DNA from: Pseudomonas folii
Lineage (GTDB): Bacteria; Pseudomonadota; Gammaproteobacteria; Pseudomonadales; Pseudomonadaceae
Direction of reading: 5' to 3'
NCBI RefSeq assembly: GCF_014357575.1
Contig: NZ_JACONW010000001.1
Span: forward strand, 1 to 64,000
DNA: 64,000 nt
Shown here: positions 1 through 8,316 of the stretch, one piece after another
How the letters are laid out: the number at the start of each line of letters is the position of its first letter
Numbering within the stretch: position 1 is the first letter of the stretch
Made by a program: the position numbers and the translations under genes
The notes under the pieces: model-generated
Database searches by the model: none
The model's input: the letters and a program-made list of their open reading frames with translations, nothing else
What the model was told of the DNA's origin: nothing

Positions 1-34
1 GGCTGAAGCCGGTCCCACGTCATCAGTGATTGAA

Positions 35-122
35 GTGGGAGCCGTGCGTGCCCGTGATTCAGGCACCTCGGTGTATCAGGCAATTGGCTAATCGTTCATC
101 GCGAGCAAGCTCTGCTCCCACA
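35..122. repeat. Degenerate REP-type inverted pair
   Basis: Two imperfect inverted arms, GTGGGAGCCG at the left and GCTCTGCTCCCAC at the right, flank about 50 bases of spacer. The right arm carries the core GCGAGCAAGC typical of Pseudomonas REP sequences. It lies just upstream of the RidA-like gene, outside coding sequence. The arms have diverged more than those of the other pairs in the window. Confidence 0.6.
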
Positions 123-209
123 ACGTTCTGTTTGTACTGCGCGCTGCCTGGTGATTACCCTGACCCGTATAATCCCTCTTTCTCAGCAAAACTCTCCACA
201 GGTAACCCC

Positions 210-605
210 ATGCCAGACCGCGAAATCATTGTTCCACCTTCCATGGGCAATATCGTCGAGCGCGCAGGTTACGTTCCGGCAGTGAAGGTTCAAGGCACGC
301 TGTACTGTGCCGGGCAGATCGGGCGCACGCCGGATCTCGAGGTTATTTCCGATCCTGAGCAGCAGTTCATTGCCTGCTGGGAAAACCTGCGCACTGTGCT
401 TGCCGAAGGCGATTGCAGCTTTGAGGACGTCGTGGAGATGACCACTTATCACGTGTCGATGAGCGAGCACATGGCCGTATTTCGTGACGTCAAAGAGCGT
501 CTGTTTCCCCGTGGTTTGTGCGCCTGGACCGCCATCGGTGTATCTGAGCTTGCTGTTCCGGGGCTGCTGCTTGAGATCAAGTGCATCGCGGTTCAGCGTG
601 GCTAA
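210..605 (+). CDS. RidA/YjgF/UK114-like protein
   Basis: A 131-residue protein of the RidA (YjgF/YER057c/UK114) fold, small trimeric proteins that often deaminate reactive enamine/imine intermediates. The length and the pattern (GTLYCAGQIG near residue 30, VVEMTTYHV in the middle, a hydrophobic LLLEIKCIAV end) fit the family. Start chosen at the ATG at 210, because translation upstream of it runs into unlike sequence overlapping a REP element. Canonical RidA carries an essential arginine about 20-25 residues from the C-terminus. Here the corresponding stretch reads CAWTAIGVSEL with no arginine, so classical imine deaminase activity is doubtful and it may belong to a Rid-like subgroup of unknown chemistry. 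No operon partner is obvious. Confidence 0.85.
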   Translation: MPDREIIVPPSMGNIVERAGYVPAVKVQGTLYCAGQIGRTPDLEVISDPEQQFIACWENLRTVLAEGDCSFEDVVEMTTYHVSMSEHMAVFRDVKERLFPRGLCAWTAIGVSELAVPGLLLEIKCIAVQRG

Positions 606-704
606 GGTTCATCAGGCCAGGACCAATCATCCAATAAACCGAACTCGTGAGCGGGTCTCGTTTCCAAATCGGGTCATTCATTAAAAGACCTTGCGAGGAA
701 TATC

Positions 705-881
705 ATGAGTACAAACCCTGTAGACAGCCAGGCCGCCCAGACTCCGGGACCGAATCCCAGCCCGAGCGAGTCGGATGGAAGGTCCACTTCTGACAATGAT
801 GTGCGTAAGGCCGATATCAACGAAGTCGAGCCCGATGATCCCGATGTAGCTGGGGTTGATGCTTCTGATACGCCAAGCTGA
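705..881 (+). CDS. Small acidic disordered hypothetical protein
   Basis: A 58-residue protein with a clear Shine-Dalgarno sequence (GAGGAA, five bases before the ATG). It is rich in Ser, Pro, Asp and Asn, with almost no hydrophobic residues, no cysteine and no membrane segment, so it is probably intrinsically disordered and soluble. The stop lies eight bases before the GTG of the HhH-GPD-like gene, so the two are probably co-transcribed. Function is unknown and I recognise no domain. The good ribosome site and the spacing support it as a real gene. Confidence 0.6.
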   Translation: MSTNPVDSQAAQTPGPNPSPSESDGRSTSDNDVRKADINEVEPDDPDVAGVDASDTPS

Positions 882-889
882 TACGTACC

Positions 890-1324
890 GTGGCGAGTAA
901 AGTCATCACGGCCCATGACCTGGCGATCGACTTGAAGAGCGGTGGTGAAGTCGCCCTGTTCAAATGGTTTATCGCCAGCTTCCTGATGGGCAAGCGCATT
1001 CAGGCTGATGTCGCGGCGCAGGCTTATCGGGTCATCGTCGATCAGCATGGTTGCGACTCGCCGCGCAAACTGGCCAGTCAGTCACATCGGCAGTTGGTCG
1101 CGATGCTCGGTGAGGCGCACTACGTTCGTTATGACGAAACTACCGCGACACGTTTGACGGCGCTGAGCAAAAAACTCATTGAGGAATATGCCGGAAAGAT
1201 GGGCGAAATCCATGGCTGCAGTGACAGTCGCGCCGGATTCGAAAAGCGTCTTGGTGAGTTCGACGGAGTAGGGCCAAAGACCGTCGAAATATTCATGCGC
1301 GAAGCGGGCGAGGTGTTGTATTGA
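890..1324 (+). CDS. Short HhH-GPD superfamily (endonuclease III-like) protein
   Basis: A 144-residue protein starting at GTG. The N-terminal helical part (LFKWFIASFLMGKRI, residues about 21-40) and the helix-hairpin-helix near the C-terminus (FDGVGPKTVEIF, about residues 124-136) resemble the HhH-GPD DNA glycosylase/endonuclease III superfamily. The HhH lysine is present. The protein ends about ten residues after the hairpin, so the GPD loop with its catalytic aspartate and the iron-sulfur cluster cysteines of true EndoIII are missing. It may be a DNA-binding relative or a shortened member rather than an active glycosylase. Its stop overlaps the TTG start of the DUF72 gene by four bases, so the two are probably translationally coupled. 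Confidence 0.7.
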   Translation: MASKVITAHDLAIDLKSGGEVALFKWFIASFLMGKRIQADVAAQAYRVIVDQHGCDSPRKLASQSHRQLVAMLGEAHYVRYDETTATRLTALSKKLIEEYAGKMGEIHGCSDSRAGFEKRLGEFDGVGPKTVEIFMREAGEVLY

Positions 1325-2034
1325 TTCAGGTCGGTTGCGCGGGCTGGAGTTTGCCCCGCGAGCACTGGTCCGAATTCGGCGCAGAGGGCACGCACTTGCA
1401 GCGCTACGCCACGTCGCTATCTGCCGTCGAGATCAACAGCTCCTTTTACCGTCCGCACCGCCCGCAAACCTGGCAGCGCTGGGCTGAAAGCGTGCCTGCC
1501 GGTTTTCGGTTTTCAGTGAAAATGCCCAAATCCATCACCCACGAGCATCGTCTTCAGGGCTGTGAGCATCTGCTTGAGCAGTTCCTGACTCAGTGCCTGC
1601 ATTTGAAGGACAAGCTGGGTTGTATTCTCGTGCAATTGCCGCCCTCGCTGACTTATGACCCGACAACCGCAACGGCCTTCTTTGAGGCCCTGCGCAAAGG
1701 CTATGAAGGCAGCCTGGTGATAGAGCCCCGCCATGCCAGTTGGCAGGATGCCAGGTTGCTGCTCAGGGATTTTCATGTCGGCCAGGTGGCGGCGGACCCA
1801 TCACCCATTGTCGGTGCGAATGCGCCGGGCGGCTGGCCGGGTGTTCAGTATTGGCGACTCCACGGTTCGCCGCGCATCTATCACAGCGCCTATGAACCGG
1901 CCTGTTTGCAGGAGCTGGCGGTGAAATTAAAGACCGCCGCCGACGCTGGCCTGGAAACCTGGTGCATCTTCGACAACACCGCCAGCGGGCACGCCGTTCA
2001 CGATGCGTTACTGCTGCGCAAATTGCTGGCTTGA
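1321..2034 (+). CDS. DUF72 (YecE-like) family protein
   Basis: A 237-residue DUF72 protein, a TIM-barrel-like family (E. coli YecE) of unknown biochemical role. Family marks include the opening QVGCAGWSLPREHW, the motif LSAVEINSSFYR near residue 35, FSVKMPKSITHEHR near residue 65, an IEPRHASW segment and WRLHGSPRIYHSAY near residue 175. The start is TTG inside the stop of the preceding gene (four-base overlap), which argues for coupling. The 3' end overlaps the convergent hydrolase gene by 37 bases. DUF72 genes sometimes sit beside DNA-repair genes, so the HhH-GPD-like neighbour may be a real partner, but that is inference. Confidence 0.9.
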   Translation: MIQVGCAGWSLPREHWSEFGAEGTHLQRYATSLSAVEINSSFYRPHRPQTWQRWAESVPAGFRFSVKMPKSITHEHRLQGCEHLLEQFLTQCLHLKDKLGCILVQLPPSLTYDPTTATAFFEALRKGYEGSLVIEPRHASWQDARLLLRDFHVGQVAADPSPIVGANAPGGWPGVQYWRLHGSPRIYHSAYEPACLQELAVKLKTAADAGLETWCIFDNTASGHAVHDALLLRKLLA

Positions 2035-2987
2035 GCAGGCTGCTCTTGCTGCGTTCTATTTTCCGACGTCGCTGCGTTCGCAGGGGCAACACTGGACTTG
2101 AGCAATGCCTGAATAGCCTGGCTGTATGCCTGTCGGCCCACTCGCATGCTGTTGTTATGAGTACCGCCCGGCACCAGCAATAGTTTCTTCGGTTCCTGCG
2201 CAGCGGCAAACAATTCCTCGCTAAAGCGCGGCGGCACATAGCGGTCGTCCATGCCATGCACGATCAACACGGGCATATGAATGTCGGCGATCTTGTCGAC
2301 GGAGTCGAATTTCTGCGACAGCAACCAGCGCACTGGCAGTGAGGTGTAGTTAGTCGCCACCGCGGTGGCGACGTCGGCCAGGGTGGTGAAGGTCGACTCA
2401 ATGATCAGCCCGCGAGCCTGCGCGGGTTGCGTGCCATCCTGAGTATCGCGACCGAGTTCGGCAGCCAGATCCACGGCGACTGCACCGCCCAGCGAATGGC
2501 CGTAAATCAGGCGACGACTGGCATCCGGTTGCAGCAGCTTGAGGCGCTCCCAGGCGATGCGGGCATCTTCGTAGACGGTGCTTTCTGACGGCAGCGGGCC
2601 ACGGCTTTCGCCGAAACCCCGGTAGTCGATTGCCAGCACCGAGAAACCCAGAGCGTGCAATTCTTCAATACGAAACAGTTGGCCGGTCAGGTTCCAGCGT
2701 GATCCGTGCAAGTAAAGAACGGCCGGCGCATCTTTGCGATTGGCAGGCCACCACCAGCCGTGAATGCTTTGCGACAGGCCGAATTGCGGAGCTTTGAGTT
2801 CCAGCTCCTGCACATTGGCCGGTAACCCGCTGTACCAGCTGGCGGTGCCGGGTTCGATGCGGAAAACCAGTTCGCGCTCGGTGTGTTGCAGGACGGAGCA
2901 ACCCACCGGCAAACCGATGATGAACATCAGCATGCAGGTCCAGGTAAGCCAGCGCGCCCGAATGCGAGCCAGAGAAAACATGGCCAT
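1998..2987 (-). CDS. Alpha/beta hydrolase with N-terminal membrane anchor
   Basis: A 329-residue alpha/beta hydrolase. Residues about 13-29 form a hydrophobic segment ending in a cysteine (GLPVGC, Cys30), which suggests a signal anchor or an atypical lipoprotein signal (proline at the -3 position is unusual). The nucleophile elbow GHSLGG gives Ser165. An acid in HGMDDRY and a histidine in GGTHNNS complete the likely triad. Similar to the BEM46/YfhR-like serine hydrolases; the substrate is unknown. The start has a good ribosome site (GGGGGAAG). The last 25 or so residues are Gln/Ala/Ser-rich and overlap the convergent DUF72 gene. Confidence 0.85.
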   Translation of the reverse strand: MAMFSLARIRARWLTWTCMLMFIIGLPVGCSVLQHTERELVFRIEPGTASWYSGLPANVQELELKAPQFGLSQSIHGWWWPANRKDAPAVLYLHGSRWNLTGQLFRIEELHALGFSVLAIDYRGFGESRGPLPSESTVYEDARIAWERLKLLQPDASRRLIYGHSLGGAVAVDLAAELGRDTQDGTQPAQARGLIIESTFTTLADVATAVATNYTSLPVRWLLSQKFDSVDKIADIHMPVLIVHGMDDRYVPPRFSEELFAAAQEPKKLLLVPGGTHNNSMRVGRQAYSQAIQALLKSSVAPANAATSENRTQQEQPAQASNLRSSNAS

Positions 2988-3094
2988 GGATTACTTCCCC
3001 CGACTTTTCAAGCGAAAGGCTGACTGTAACGACGTTGTCATGATACCGATTGATAGATCGGTTACAGAATATTGCGGGCGCAGCCGGTCGGGTT

Positions 3095-3961
3095 TCATGG
3101 ACGGAAGTGATCGTCGATCAGGCCGACCATGATGTCGCAGACGGCGCTTGAAACTCCTGGAGCTTTGACCAGTTGCCGTTCGTGCAGCGGAAGGGGGGGC
3201 AAGCCTTCATCCCGACCGAGAATGCGCATCTGCGCACTGACCCGCCCGCGGTCAATGATGCCGATTGCCATTCCAGCGCAAATAGCCGTCTCCAGAGCAC
3301 TGGAGCTCGCCGACATCACCACCGTACGCCAGGCTCTGCCAATTTCATTCAGGGCATTGACCGCGACGTTCCGGTAAGGGCAGCCCTCGCCGTGCAGGGC
3401 CAGCGGGGCTGGCTTGTCAGGGGCCAGTTGATAGCCCGGAGCGGCCACCCAGACGGGCTCGGTGGTGCCAAAGGTGTGCAATGGCCGATCAGCGCTCACG
3501 GCATGCACCGGTACCACCACCAGCGCCAGATCCAGTTGGCCACGCTGCAGTTGTTCGTTGAGCCGACCGCTGGACGCGGTTTCAACTTCCAGTTCTATCT
3601 GCGGGTAGCCACTGGTCAACGGGCTCAGCGTGCTGTGTAACAGGGCCGCTGCATATTCTTCGGAAATGCCCAGTCGCACTCGACCGCTGATCGTCGGGCT
3701 CGCGAAACCGGCCAGCAGTCGATCATGGACATGGAGTAGCTCGGCGCTTTGCAAGGCAAACCGACGGCCCAGCGAGGTCAGGTTGACGGTCTGGTTATCC
3801 CTTTCCAGCAAGCGGCCACCGGCGATCTCTTCCAGGCGGCGAATATGCAGGCTTACCGCCGAAGGACTGCGATTGAGAAAAGTCGCCGCGGCGAGGAACT
3901 GCTCGAAACGCACGACGGCTTGAAAGGTACGCAGAAGATCAATATCCAACGTGCTTTGCAT
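3095..3961 (-). CDS. LysR-family transcriptional regulator
   Basis: A 288-residue LysR-type regulator. The winged helix-turn-helix covers about residues 5-63 (LLRTFQAVVRFEQFLAAA, then SPSAVSLHIRRLEE), followed by a periplasmic-binding-protein-like effector domain. It is transcribed divergently from an EamA-type exporter with about 100 bases between the starts. In this arrangement a LysR protein usually controls its divergent neighbour, so it probably regulates the exporter in response to a small-molecule ligand that the sequence does not reveal. Confidence 0.92.
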   Translation of the reverse strand: MQSTLDIDLLRTFQAVVRFEQFLAAATFLNRSPSAVSLHIRRLEEIAGGRLLERDNQTVNLTSLGRRFALQSAELLHVHDRLLAGFASPTISGRVRLGISEEYAAALLHSTLSPLTSGYPQIELEVETASSGRLNEQLQRGQLDLALVVVPVHAVSADRPLHTFGTTEPVWVAAPGYQLAPDKPAPLALHGEGCPYRNVAVNALNEIGRAWRTVVMSASSSALETAICAGMAIGIIDRGRVSAQMRILGRDEGLPPLPLHERQLVKAPGVSSAVCDIMVGLIDDHFRP

Positions 3962-4061
3962 GATTTATAAATCCTGCATCAGTGATGCTGATCATTTCGT
4001 TTGATTGAAGTACGCCCCCATTCTTAACATCACACTCATTCAGCGCAATAGGGGATGTTCA

Positions 4062-5000
4062 ATGAATGGGCAGACGGTTGAAATCGTTGATGAGGCCAGC
4101 ATGTCAAGGACCCCATCGGTCTCCGGATCCAGATGGATAAGCGGTGTGCTGTTGGCCGCCATGGTGCTGAGCTGGAGTTCGGGATTCATCGGCTATCGCT
4201 ATGCCTCGGAGCACAGCGGGGTGATGTTGGTGACGTTCTGGCGATTCGTACTGGCGGCGCTGTTGCTGTTTCCGTGGGTATTGGGCTCGTTGCGTGAACT
4301 GACTTGGGCCATCGTGCGCCAACAGATGCTGGTAGGGCTGTTGGCTATCGCCGGTTTCATCGCGGCGATTGCCTTGTCTATTGAATTAGGCGTGGCGCCG
4401 GGCACCAGTTCGCTGATCGCCAATTTGCTGCCACTGAGCATTGTACTGTCGGCGGGGCTCGTCCCCGGACAGCGTACTCGTGGCTGGCAATGGCTTGGGG
4501 TGGCGTTGTGCATCGCCGGCATGCTGATTGCCAGTGCGGCGAGTGTCGAGCTGTCCGACGCGCCACTGTGGGCCTACGGTTTGCCGGCGCTGGCCGTCCT
4601 GTCGTTGACGGCGGCAACCATCTATCAAAAAAAGACAGATCAAAAGAAGACATCGCCCGTCACGGTGCCTGCCATGACTTCATTGTTCATACAGATCTGC
4701 GCGGCGTTGCCGGTCTTCGCTATATTGTCGATCCTTGAGGGTGGGATTACTCCGGTGCTGTCCACTGGATTCGGCGGCGCCGTGCTATGGCTGGTGGTCT
4801 GCTCAACCCTCGGTGGCTATGGCTTCTACTGGCTGTGCCTGAAGCGATTCAACATGCAAAGCGTCAGTGGCGCGTTGTTTCTGACCCCTCCCGCGACGAT
4901 GGTCTGGGCCTGGCTGCAATTCGGCAATCCTTTGAGTACCGGTGCAATAGTGGGTGTGGCGCTGACACTGGTCGGGTTGCCATTCCTGCGCAGGCGCTGA
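4062..5000 (+). CDS. EamA/DMT-family transporter
   Basis: A 312-residue inner-membrane transporter of the drug/metabolite (DMT) superfamily with about ten hydrophobic segments and two EamA repeats, the first beginning at SSGFIGYRYA. These proteins export metabolites or amino acids. Start chosen at the ATG at 4062 with GGGGA upstream; an in-frame ATG at 4101 is an alternative, since the 13 residues between are polar. It is divergent from the LysR gene, its probable regulator. A lysine-rich cytoplasmic loop (YQKKTDQKKTSP) lies between the halves. Confidence 0.88.
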   Translation: MNGQTVEIVDEASMSRTPSVSGSRWISGVLLAAMVLSWSSGFIGYRYASEHSGVMLVTFWRFVLAALLLFPWVLGSLRELTWAIVRQQMLVGLLAIAGFIAAIALSIELGVAPGTSSLIANLLPLSIVLSAGLVPGQRTRGWQWLGVALCIAGMLIASAASVELSDAPLWAYGLPALAVLSLTAATIYQKKTDQKKTSPVTVPAMTSLFIQICAALPVFAILSILEGGITPVLSTGFGGAVLWLVVCSTLGGYGFYWLCLKRFNMQSVSGALFLTPPATMVWAWLQFGNPLSTGAIVGVALTLVGLPFLRRR

Positions 5001-5010
5001 ACGACGCCCA

Positions 5011-5046
5011 TAAAAAAGCCGCCTGCCCGTAAGGGGAGGCGGCCTG
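5011..5046 (-). terminator. Rho-independent terminator (minus strand)
   Basis: Stem GCCGCCT/AGGCGGC at 5018-5024 and 5037-5043. On the minus strand it is followed by six uridines, so it terminates transcripts from the membrane-protein/small-peptide pair. It may also act weakly on the converging EamA transcript. Confidence 0.8.
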
Positions 5047-5057
5047 GACCCGATCCG

Positions 5058-5129
5058 TTACATCAGGATCGCAATCAGGATGATGACCGGGATTGGGACA
5101 CCGAGTAACCATAGAAGGATGGAAGGCAT
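5058..5129 (-). CDS. 23-residue single-span membrane peptide
   Basis: A tiny reading frame beginning MPSILLWLLG and ending IAILM, hydrophobic throughout with prolines in the middle and no charged residues, so a probable one-span inner-membrane peptide. It has a strong ribosome site (AAGGAG eight bases before ATG), lies 16 bases after the stop of the 310-residue membrane protein on the same strand, and is followed directly by a terminator. This layout supports a real co-transcribed microprotein. Function is unknown. It could be a regulator or partner of the upstream membrane protein. Confidence 0.65.
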   Translation of the reverse strand: MPSILLWLLGVPIPVIILIAILM

Positions 5130-5145
5130 AGTCGTTCTCCTTGGC

Positions 5146-6078
5146 TTAAAGAGCCGTTGTTGTAGCGGGACGTTCGTCGAGGTAAGTCACTGCGTCGCGA
5201 CGACGACCGCCATAAATGGCAGCGAAGCTGGCGAAGAAGGCACCGCACAGCAGCGAGACGAAGGTCCACAGTGCAGTCATCGCGGCGACTTTCGCAGCGG
5301 TGTCGGCCGCTTCTTTAGCAGCTACTTTGGCGTCTTCTACGGCCTTGCGAGCCTGACCATAAACCTGATCAACGCGACGTTCGGCATCTGCCTGGCTAAG
5401 GTTGGTGCGTTGGGCAATCATCTGGGCCAGATAGGTACGGTCTTCAGGGCTGATCTGACCGTCATTGCTCAGCGTGCGGCTGAAGATGCGCAGGACTACG
5501 CCATGGGCAGCGTCATCACTCACAGCAGCAGGGCGATCATCACGGAACAGGCTGTCGATGTAGTAGCCGTAATCCTGGCTGCCGGCGTTGCTATTGCTCG
5601 CCGCGCTGCCTGCTACTTGAGTCACTGCACCCGCAGCACCGGACGCCACACTGGCACCGGCTTGAACGCCGCCGCCAATAATGCTGCTGACCGAACTGGC
5701 GATGAGTGTTGCAGCGACCAGCGTTGCCACGGCCCAGGACAGGAAACCATGGGCTGTGTCGCGGAAATACACTTCATCGCCGTGCAGATTTGCCCACTTC
5801 ACGCGGAGACGGCCAGCGATATAGCCGCCCAGACCGGAAGCAATGATTTGGGTAAACGCCAGCCAGATGACCGTCGAAATACCAACGCCCTTGGCGCTGA
5901 TGCCTTCGTTGGCCCATGGCGATACTGCCGAGAAACCCAAGCCGAAGCCCAGTAGTATGAGAATTAAGGAAAGCGCAGCGGCGCCAGCGGCACCCGCAAA
6001 GATCGCCCCCCAGGAAACACCTGAGTGGTTTGTCGATTCTTGCGCGGCAGAGTTGAAAGTGTCGGGGGATGAAATCAT
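5146..6078 (-). CDS. Integral membrane protein with amphipathic helical linker
   Basis: A 310-residue protein with hydrophobic segments at about residues 22-50 and 70-95, another at about 108-132, and a final one near 262-285. A polar, glycine/serine/alanine-rich central region follows, then a long charged helix (RRVDQVYGQARKAVEDAKVA, about residues 225-255) reminiscent of coiled-coil or apolipoprotein-like helices. I recognise the general type, seen in pseudomonads as a conserved hypothetical membrane protein, but no defined function. The ribosome site GGAGCAG precedes the ATG. It is the first gene of a two-gene unit with the 23-residue peptide. Its upstream region is unusually AT-rich. Confidence 0.75.
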   Translation of the reverse strand: MISSPDTFNSAAQESTNHSGVSWGAIFAGAAGAAALSLILILLGFGLGFSAVSPWANEGISAKGVGISTVIWLAFTQIIASGLGGYIAGRLRVKWANLHGDEVYFRDTAHGFLSWAVATLVAATLIASSVSSIIGGGVQAGASVASGAAGAVTQVAGSAASNSNAGSQDYGYYIDSLFRDDRPAAVSDDAAHGVVLRIFSRTLSNDGQISPEDRTYLAQMIAQRTNLSQADAERRVDQVYGQARKAVEDAKVAAKEAADTAAKVAAMTALWTFVSLLCGAFFASFAAIYGGRRRDAVTYLDERPATTTAL

Positions 6079-6625
6079 TATTTTTCTGCTCCGTGAAGGA
6101 TTTTGTTACAGCGTCCCTTAAAGCGTTGCAGTGGTTATGCCAGAAAGGCATTTAATTAAATTTCATATAATTCAATGGTTTAAGTTATTTAAAGATTTTT
6201 GAATCATGCATTCTGCAAGGATGCGCTATTTGTTACAGGCGTTCTGCATGAGTGGGGATTTAGTGGTGCATCAAAGCGTTGCGCTACTTTCTTGAACACG
6301 GCTATTAACGGCATCGACTGGCTAATGCTTTCTATATAAGCGATCTTTCTGGTTCTTATAGAACGTTATCCCGCACCCAATCAATGATCTGTAGAAGCTG
6401 CCGAAGGCTGCGATGTCGGTGTGTCAGGGTAAACGCTTCGCAGCGTTCGGCAGCTCCTACAGGACATTTCAAATCGCACATCCTTTAAAAGCATAACAAC
6501 GGGATAAATGACCAAAACGGATCGAGCAGTGCCGGATTTTTGTCATGGGCAGACGTGCACGGAGCGATAGTTCGCATATAGTGTTCACACGCTTGTTATT
6601 TCCATCTTCAAGAGGTCTCTGCCCA
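6079..6625. other. Gene-free intergenic region, AT-rich then REP
   Basis: This holds the 5' regions of the divergent membrane-protein and GNAT genes. Bases about 6140-6360 are markedly AT-rich, with short near-palindromes around 6205-6225. A REP-type inverted pair sits at 6390-6461. I see no convincing reading frame apart from short shadows. Confidence 0.6.
6390..6461. repeat. REP-type inverted pair (CTGCCGAAGGCTGCG class)
   Basis: Inverted arms, left TGTAGAAGCTGCCGAAGGCT and right CGTTCGGCAGCTCCTACA, separated by a short spacer. The same half-unit reappears at 19695-19719 and partly near 45989-46010, which shows a family dispersed through the window. Confidence 0.8.
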
Positions 6626-7108
6626 ATGTTCTTGAACCGCCCACTGGAAGAAAAAGACATCCCTGCCATCTGTGCACTGCCGCAGAATGTCGACGAGCTG
6701 TTTTACATGTTCCCCCGCGCTATCTGGCCGCTGACGCCTCCGCAGTTGCTGGATGCGTTGCACAATCATTCCGATTCGACGGTCATCGAAATGGATGGCG
6801 AGGTCGTGGGATACGCCAATTTCGCTCGTAGCGATTTTCGCGGACGCTGTTCGCTGGGCAATGTGATTATTGCTCCTAAAGCGCGTTCGCGCGGGGTAGG
6901 GCGTTACCTGATCGGCTGCATGATGGAATTGGCATTCGACAAGCATGAGGCTAGCGAAATGACAGCATCGTGCTACAACCATAATGTGCCGGGTCTGTTG
7001 TTCTATCCGAAGCTGGGGTTCCGGCCCTACGCCATCGATGAGCGCCGGGACAAGCAGGGTGGACGAGTGGCATTGATTCATCTGCGACTGCCCCGTCATG
7101 ACGACTGA
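6626..7108 (+). CDS. GNAT-family N-acetyltransferase
   Basis: A 160-residue GNAT acetyltransferase that would use acetyl-CoA. The acetyl-CoA binding loop is visible as VIIAPKARSRGVGRYLIG (about residues 83-100), preceded by the beta-strand VVGYANFA and followed by GLLFYPKLGFRPYAID near the C-terminus, which is standard motif B/C order. The ATG at 6626 has AGAGG ten bases upstream. The substrate is unknown; this subgroup often acetylates small molecules or protein N-termini. It stands alone. Confidence 0.88.
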   Translation: MFLNRPLEEKDIPAICALPQNVDELFYMFPRAIWPLTPPQLLDALHNHSDSTVIEMDGEVVGYANFARSDFRGRCSLGNVIIAPKARSRGVGRYLIGCMMELAFDKHEASEMTASCYNHNVPGLLFYPKLGFRPYAIDERRDKQGGRVALIHLRLPRHDD

Positions 7109-7441
7109 AGCCTGACACTGACCGTCAGTCGCCAAAAAGCGGCTGGCGGGAGGGTATCGAGGGACTGTTTTGGCACTTTATTGATACCAATCATGTAAAC
7201 AAAGTGATGAATATTGTTAAGTGAACCGTTTCTTCTGGTTGTTTATATAAGCGTCCATGAACAGGATTGAAAAAGGGCGCAGAAATGCCCGTTGCTTCAA
7301 CGTGGTGCAAAGCGTATAAGTAAACATGCCTTCAATTAAATGGCGACGTTTGTTTGGCGGCAATCAAAAATAAACATTGATGTATCACTGTGTCCATCGT
7401 GGCAGGAATTCAGCCACGCGCGATTTAACAAGGAGAAGGAC
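7109..7441. other. Intergenic region before the DUF1652 gene
   Basis: About 330 bases with no gene. It presumably carries the promoter of the DUF1652 gene. AT-rich stretches lie near 7175-7260, but I could not assign -35/-10 elements with confidence. Confidence 0.5.
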
Positions 7442-7708
7442 ATGATCGCCTACAGACTTTCCACACTCGAGTTGAGAAGCATCATCGAGAGTGCGTTTTT
7501 ACCCCTGCGCTGCACGTGTAGCGTATCCCCGGATTCCATGACCGTGCAGATCATTGATCCTAATTCGGAAAAGGTTGAATTGCTGGTGACCGGGATTTCC
7601 CTGGATCGCCTCAACACCACCCGTGATATATCCGAACTGGTAGCAGAGCTGCGCTACGACCTTGCACATACCCGGCACCACCACGGCAAGGCCCGCATTG
7701 CTGTTTGA
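7442..7708 (+). CDS. DUF1652 family protein
   Basis: An 88-residue protein matching the DUF1652 family, essentially restricted to Pseudomonas: LSTLELRSIIESAFLPLRCT at the start, a middle beta-rich stretch and the ending SELVAELRYDL. The start ATG is preceded by AAGGAGAAGGAC, a strong ribosome site. The role of DUF1652 is not known; the proteins are small and soluble. The His-rich tail (HTRHHHGKA) is notable but short. A probable terminator follows. Confidence 0.9.
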   Translation: MIAYRLSTLELRSIIESAFLPLRCTCSVSPDSMTVQIIDPNSEKVELLVTGISLDRLNTTRDISELVAELRYDLAHTRHHHGKARIAV

Positions 7709-7731
7709 TTGAACTGAAAAAAACGTCTGAT

Positions 7732-7780
7732 AAAGCCGCCATGGTAGACCCTCAGGGGACTCGATAGGCGGCTTTCGCAT
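7732..7780 (+). terminator. Probable terminator after the DUF1652 gene
   Basis: Stem AAAGCCGCC/GGCGGCTTT at 7732-7740 and 7767-7775 with a 26-base loop. Only three thymines follow the stem on the plus strand, so efficiency is uncertain. Confidence 0.5.
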
Positions 7781-7981
7781 GTGTGGGGTTGTATCGGTTA
7801 AACGATGGACATACCCATCAACCCGATCGGCGCGGGAGTCGGCTGTTCATTGGTAGGCATGAACGTTGAGTCTCGTGGCGTTACACGATGTAATGTTTTG
7901 CAACGTGTTAATAGCCTGGCGCTTATTGGCATATATCCTTATGCCAACTTCAATGCATGAATATCCAAGTTGTACGATAAC

Positions 7982-8296
7982 TTAATGTATCGCCCGACGA
8001 TGTTCATTTTCGAACAGTAACTTGAACGGTTCTTCACTATTACTGTTCACTTCGCAGCAATCCCGTATCGGGCCCGCCTCAATTCTTCCTTCCAGAGCTA
8101 CCCGGATGGCTGCAGATTTGAGCAGATAGTCTGGAACTTCGCCCAGAATTGTCAGCTCCCGCAAGCTCTGGCCATTCTGTTCAACTGTGGTCAGCCTTAC
8201 CCTGCAGGTAGCCTGCATGGGGATCGGGCCGAACAGGGTTTCACGGGAATAGTCGATTTCAGCGATACTCGAGCGATTGTTTTTTGCAACGTTCAT
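7982..8296 (-). CDS. Conserved-looking hypothetical protein
   Basis: A 104-residue soluble protein with no signal or membrane segment. It begins MNVAKNNRSS and has an alternating hydrophobic pattern suggesting a small beta-rich fold (QATCRVRLTTVEQ, LRELTILGEVPDYL). I recognise no domain. The start at 8296 has GAGG eight bases upstream; an earlier in-frame ATG at 8317 has no ribosome site but overlaps a possible upstream reading frame in TAATG form. Three cysteines are present. It sits tail-to-tail with the DUF1652 gene in a region of small hypothetical genes. Confidence 0.6.
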   Translation of the reverse strand: MNVAKNNRSSIAEIDYSRETLFGPIPMQATCRVRLTTVEQNGQSLRELTILGEVPDYLLKSAAIRVALEGRIEAGPIRDCCEVNSNSEEPFKLLFENEHRRAIH

Positions 8297-8316
8297 GTCT
8301 GCGGCCTCTGCACCCA

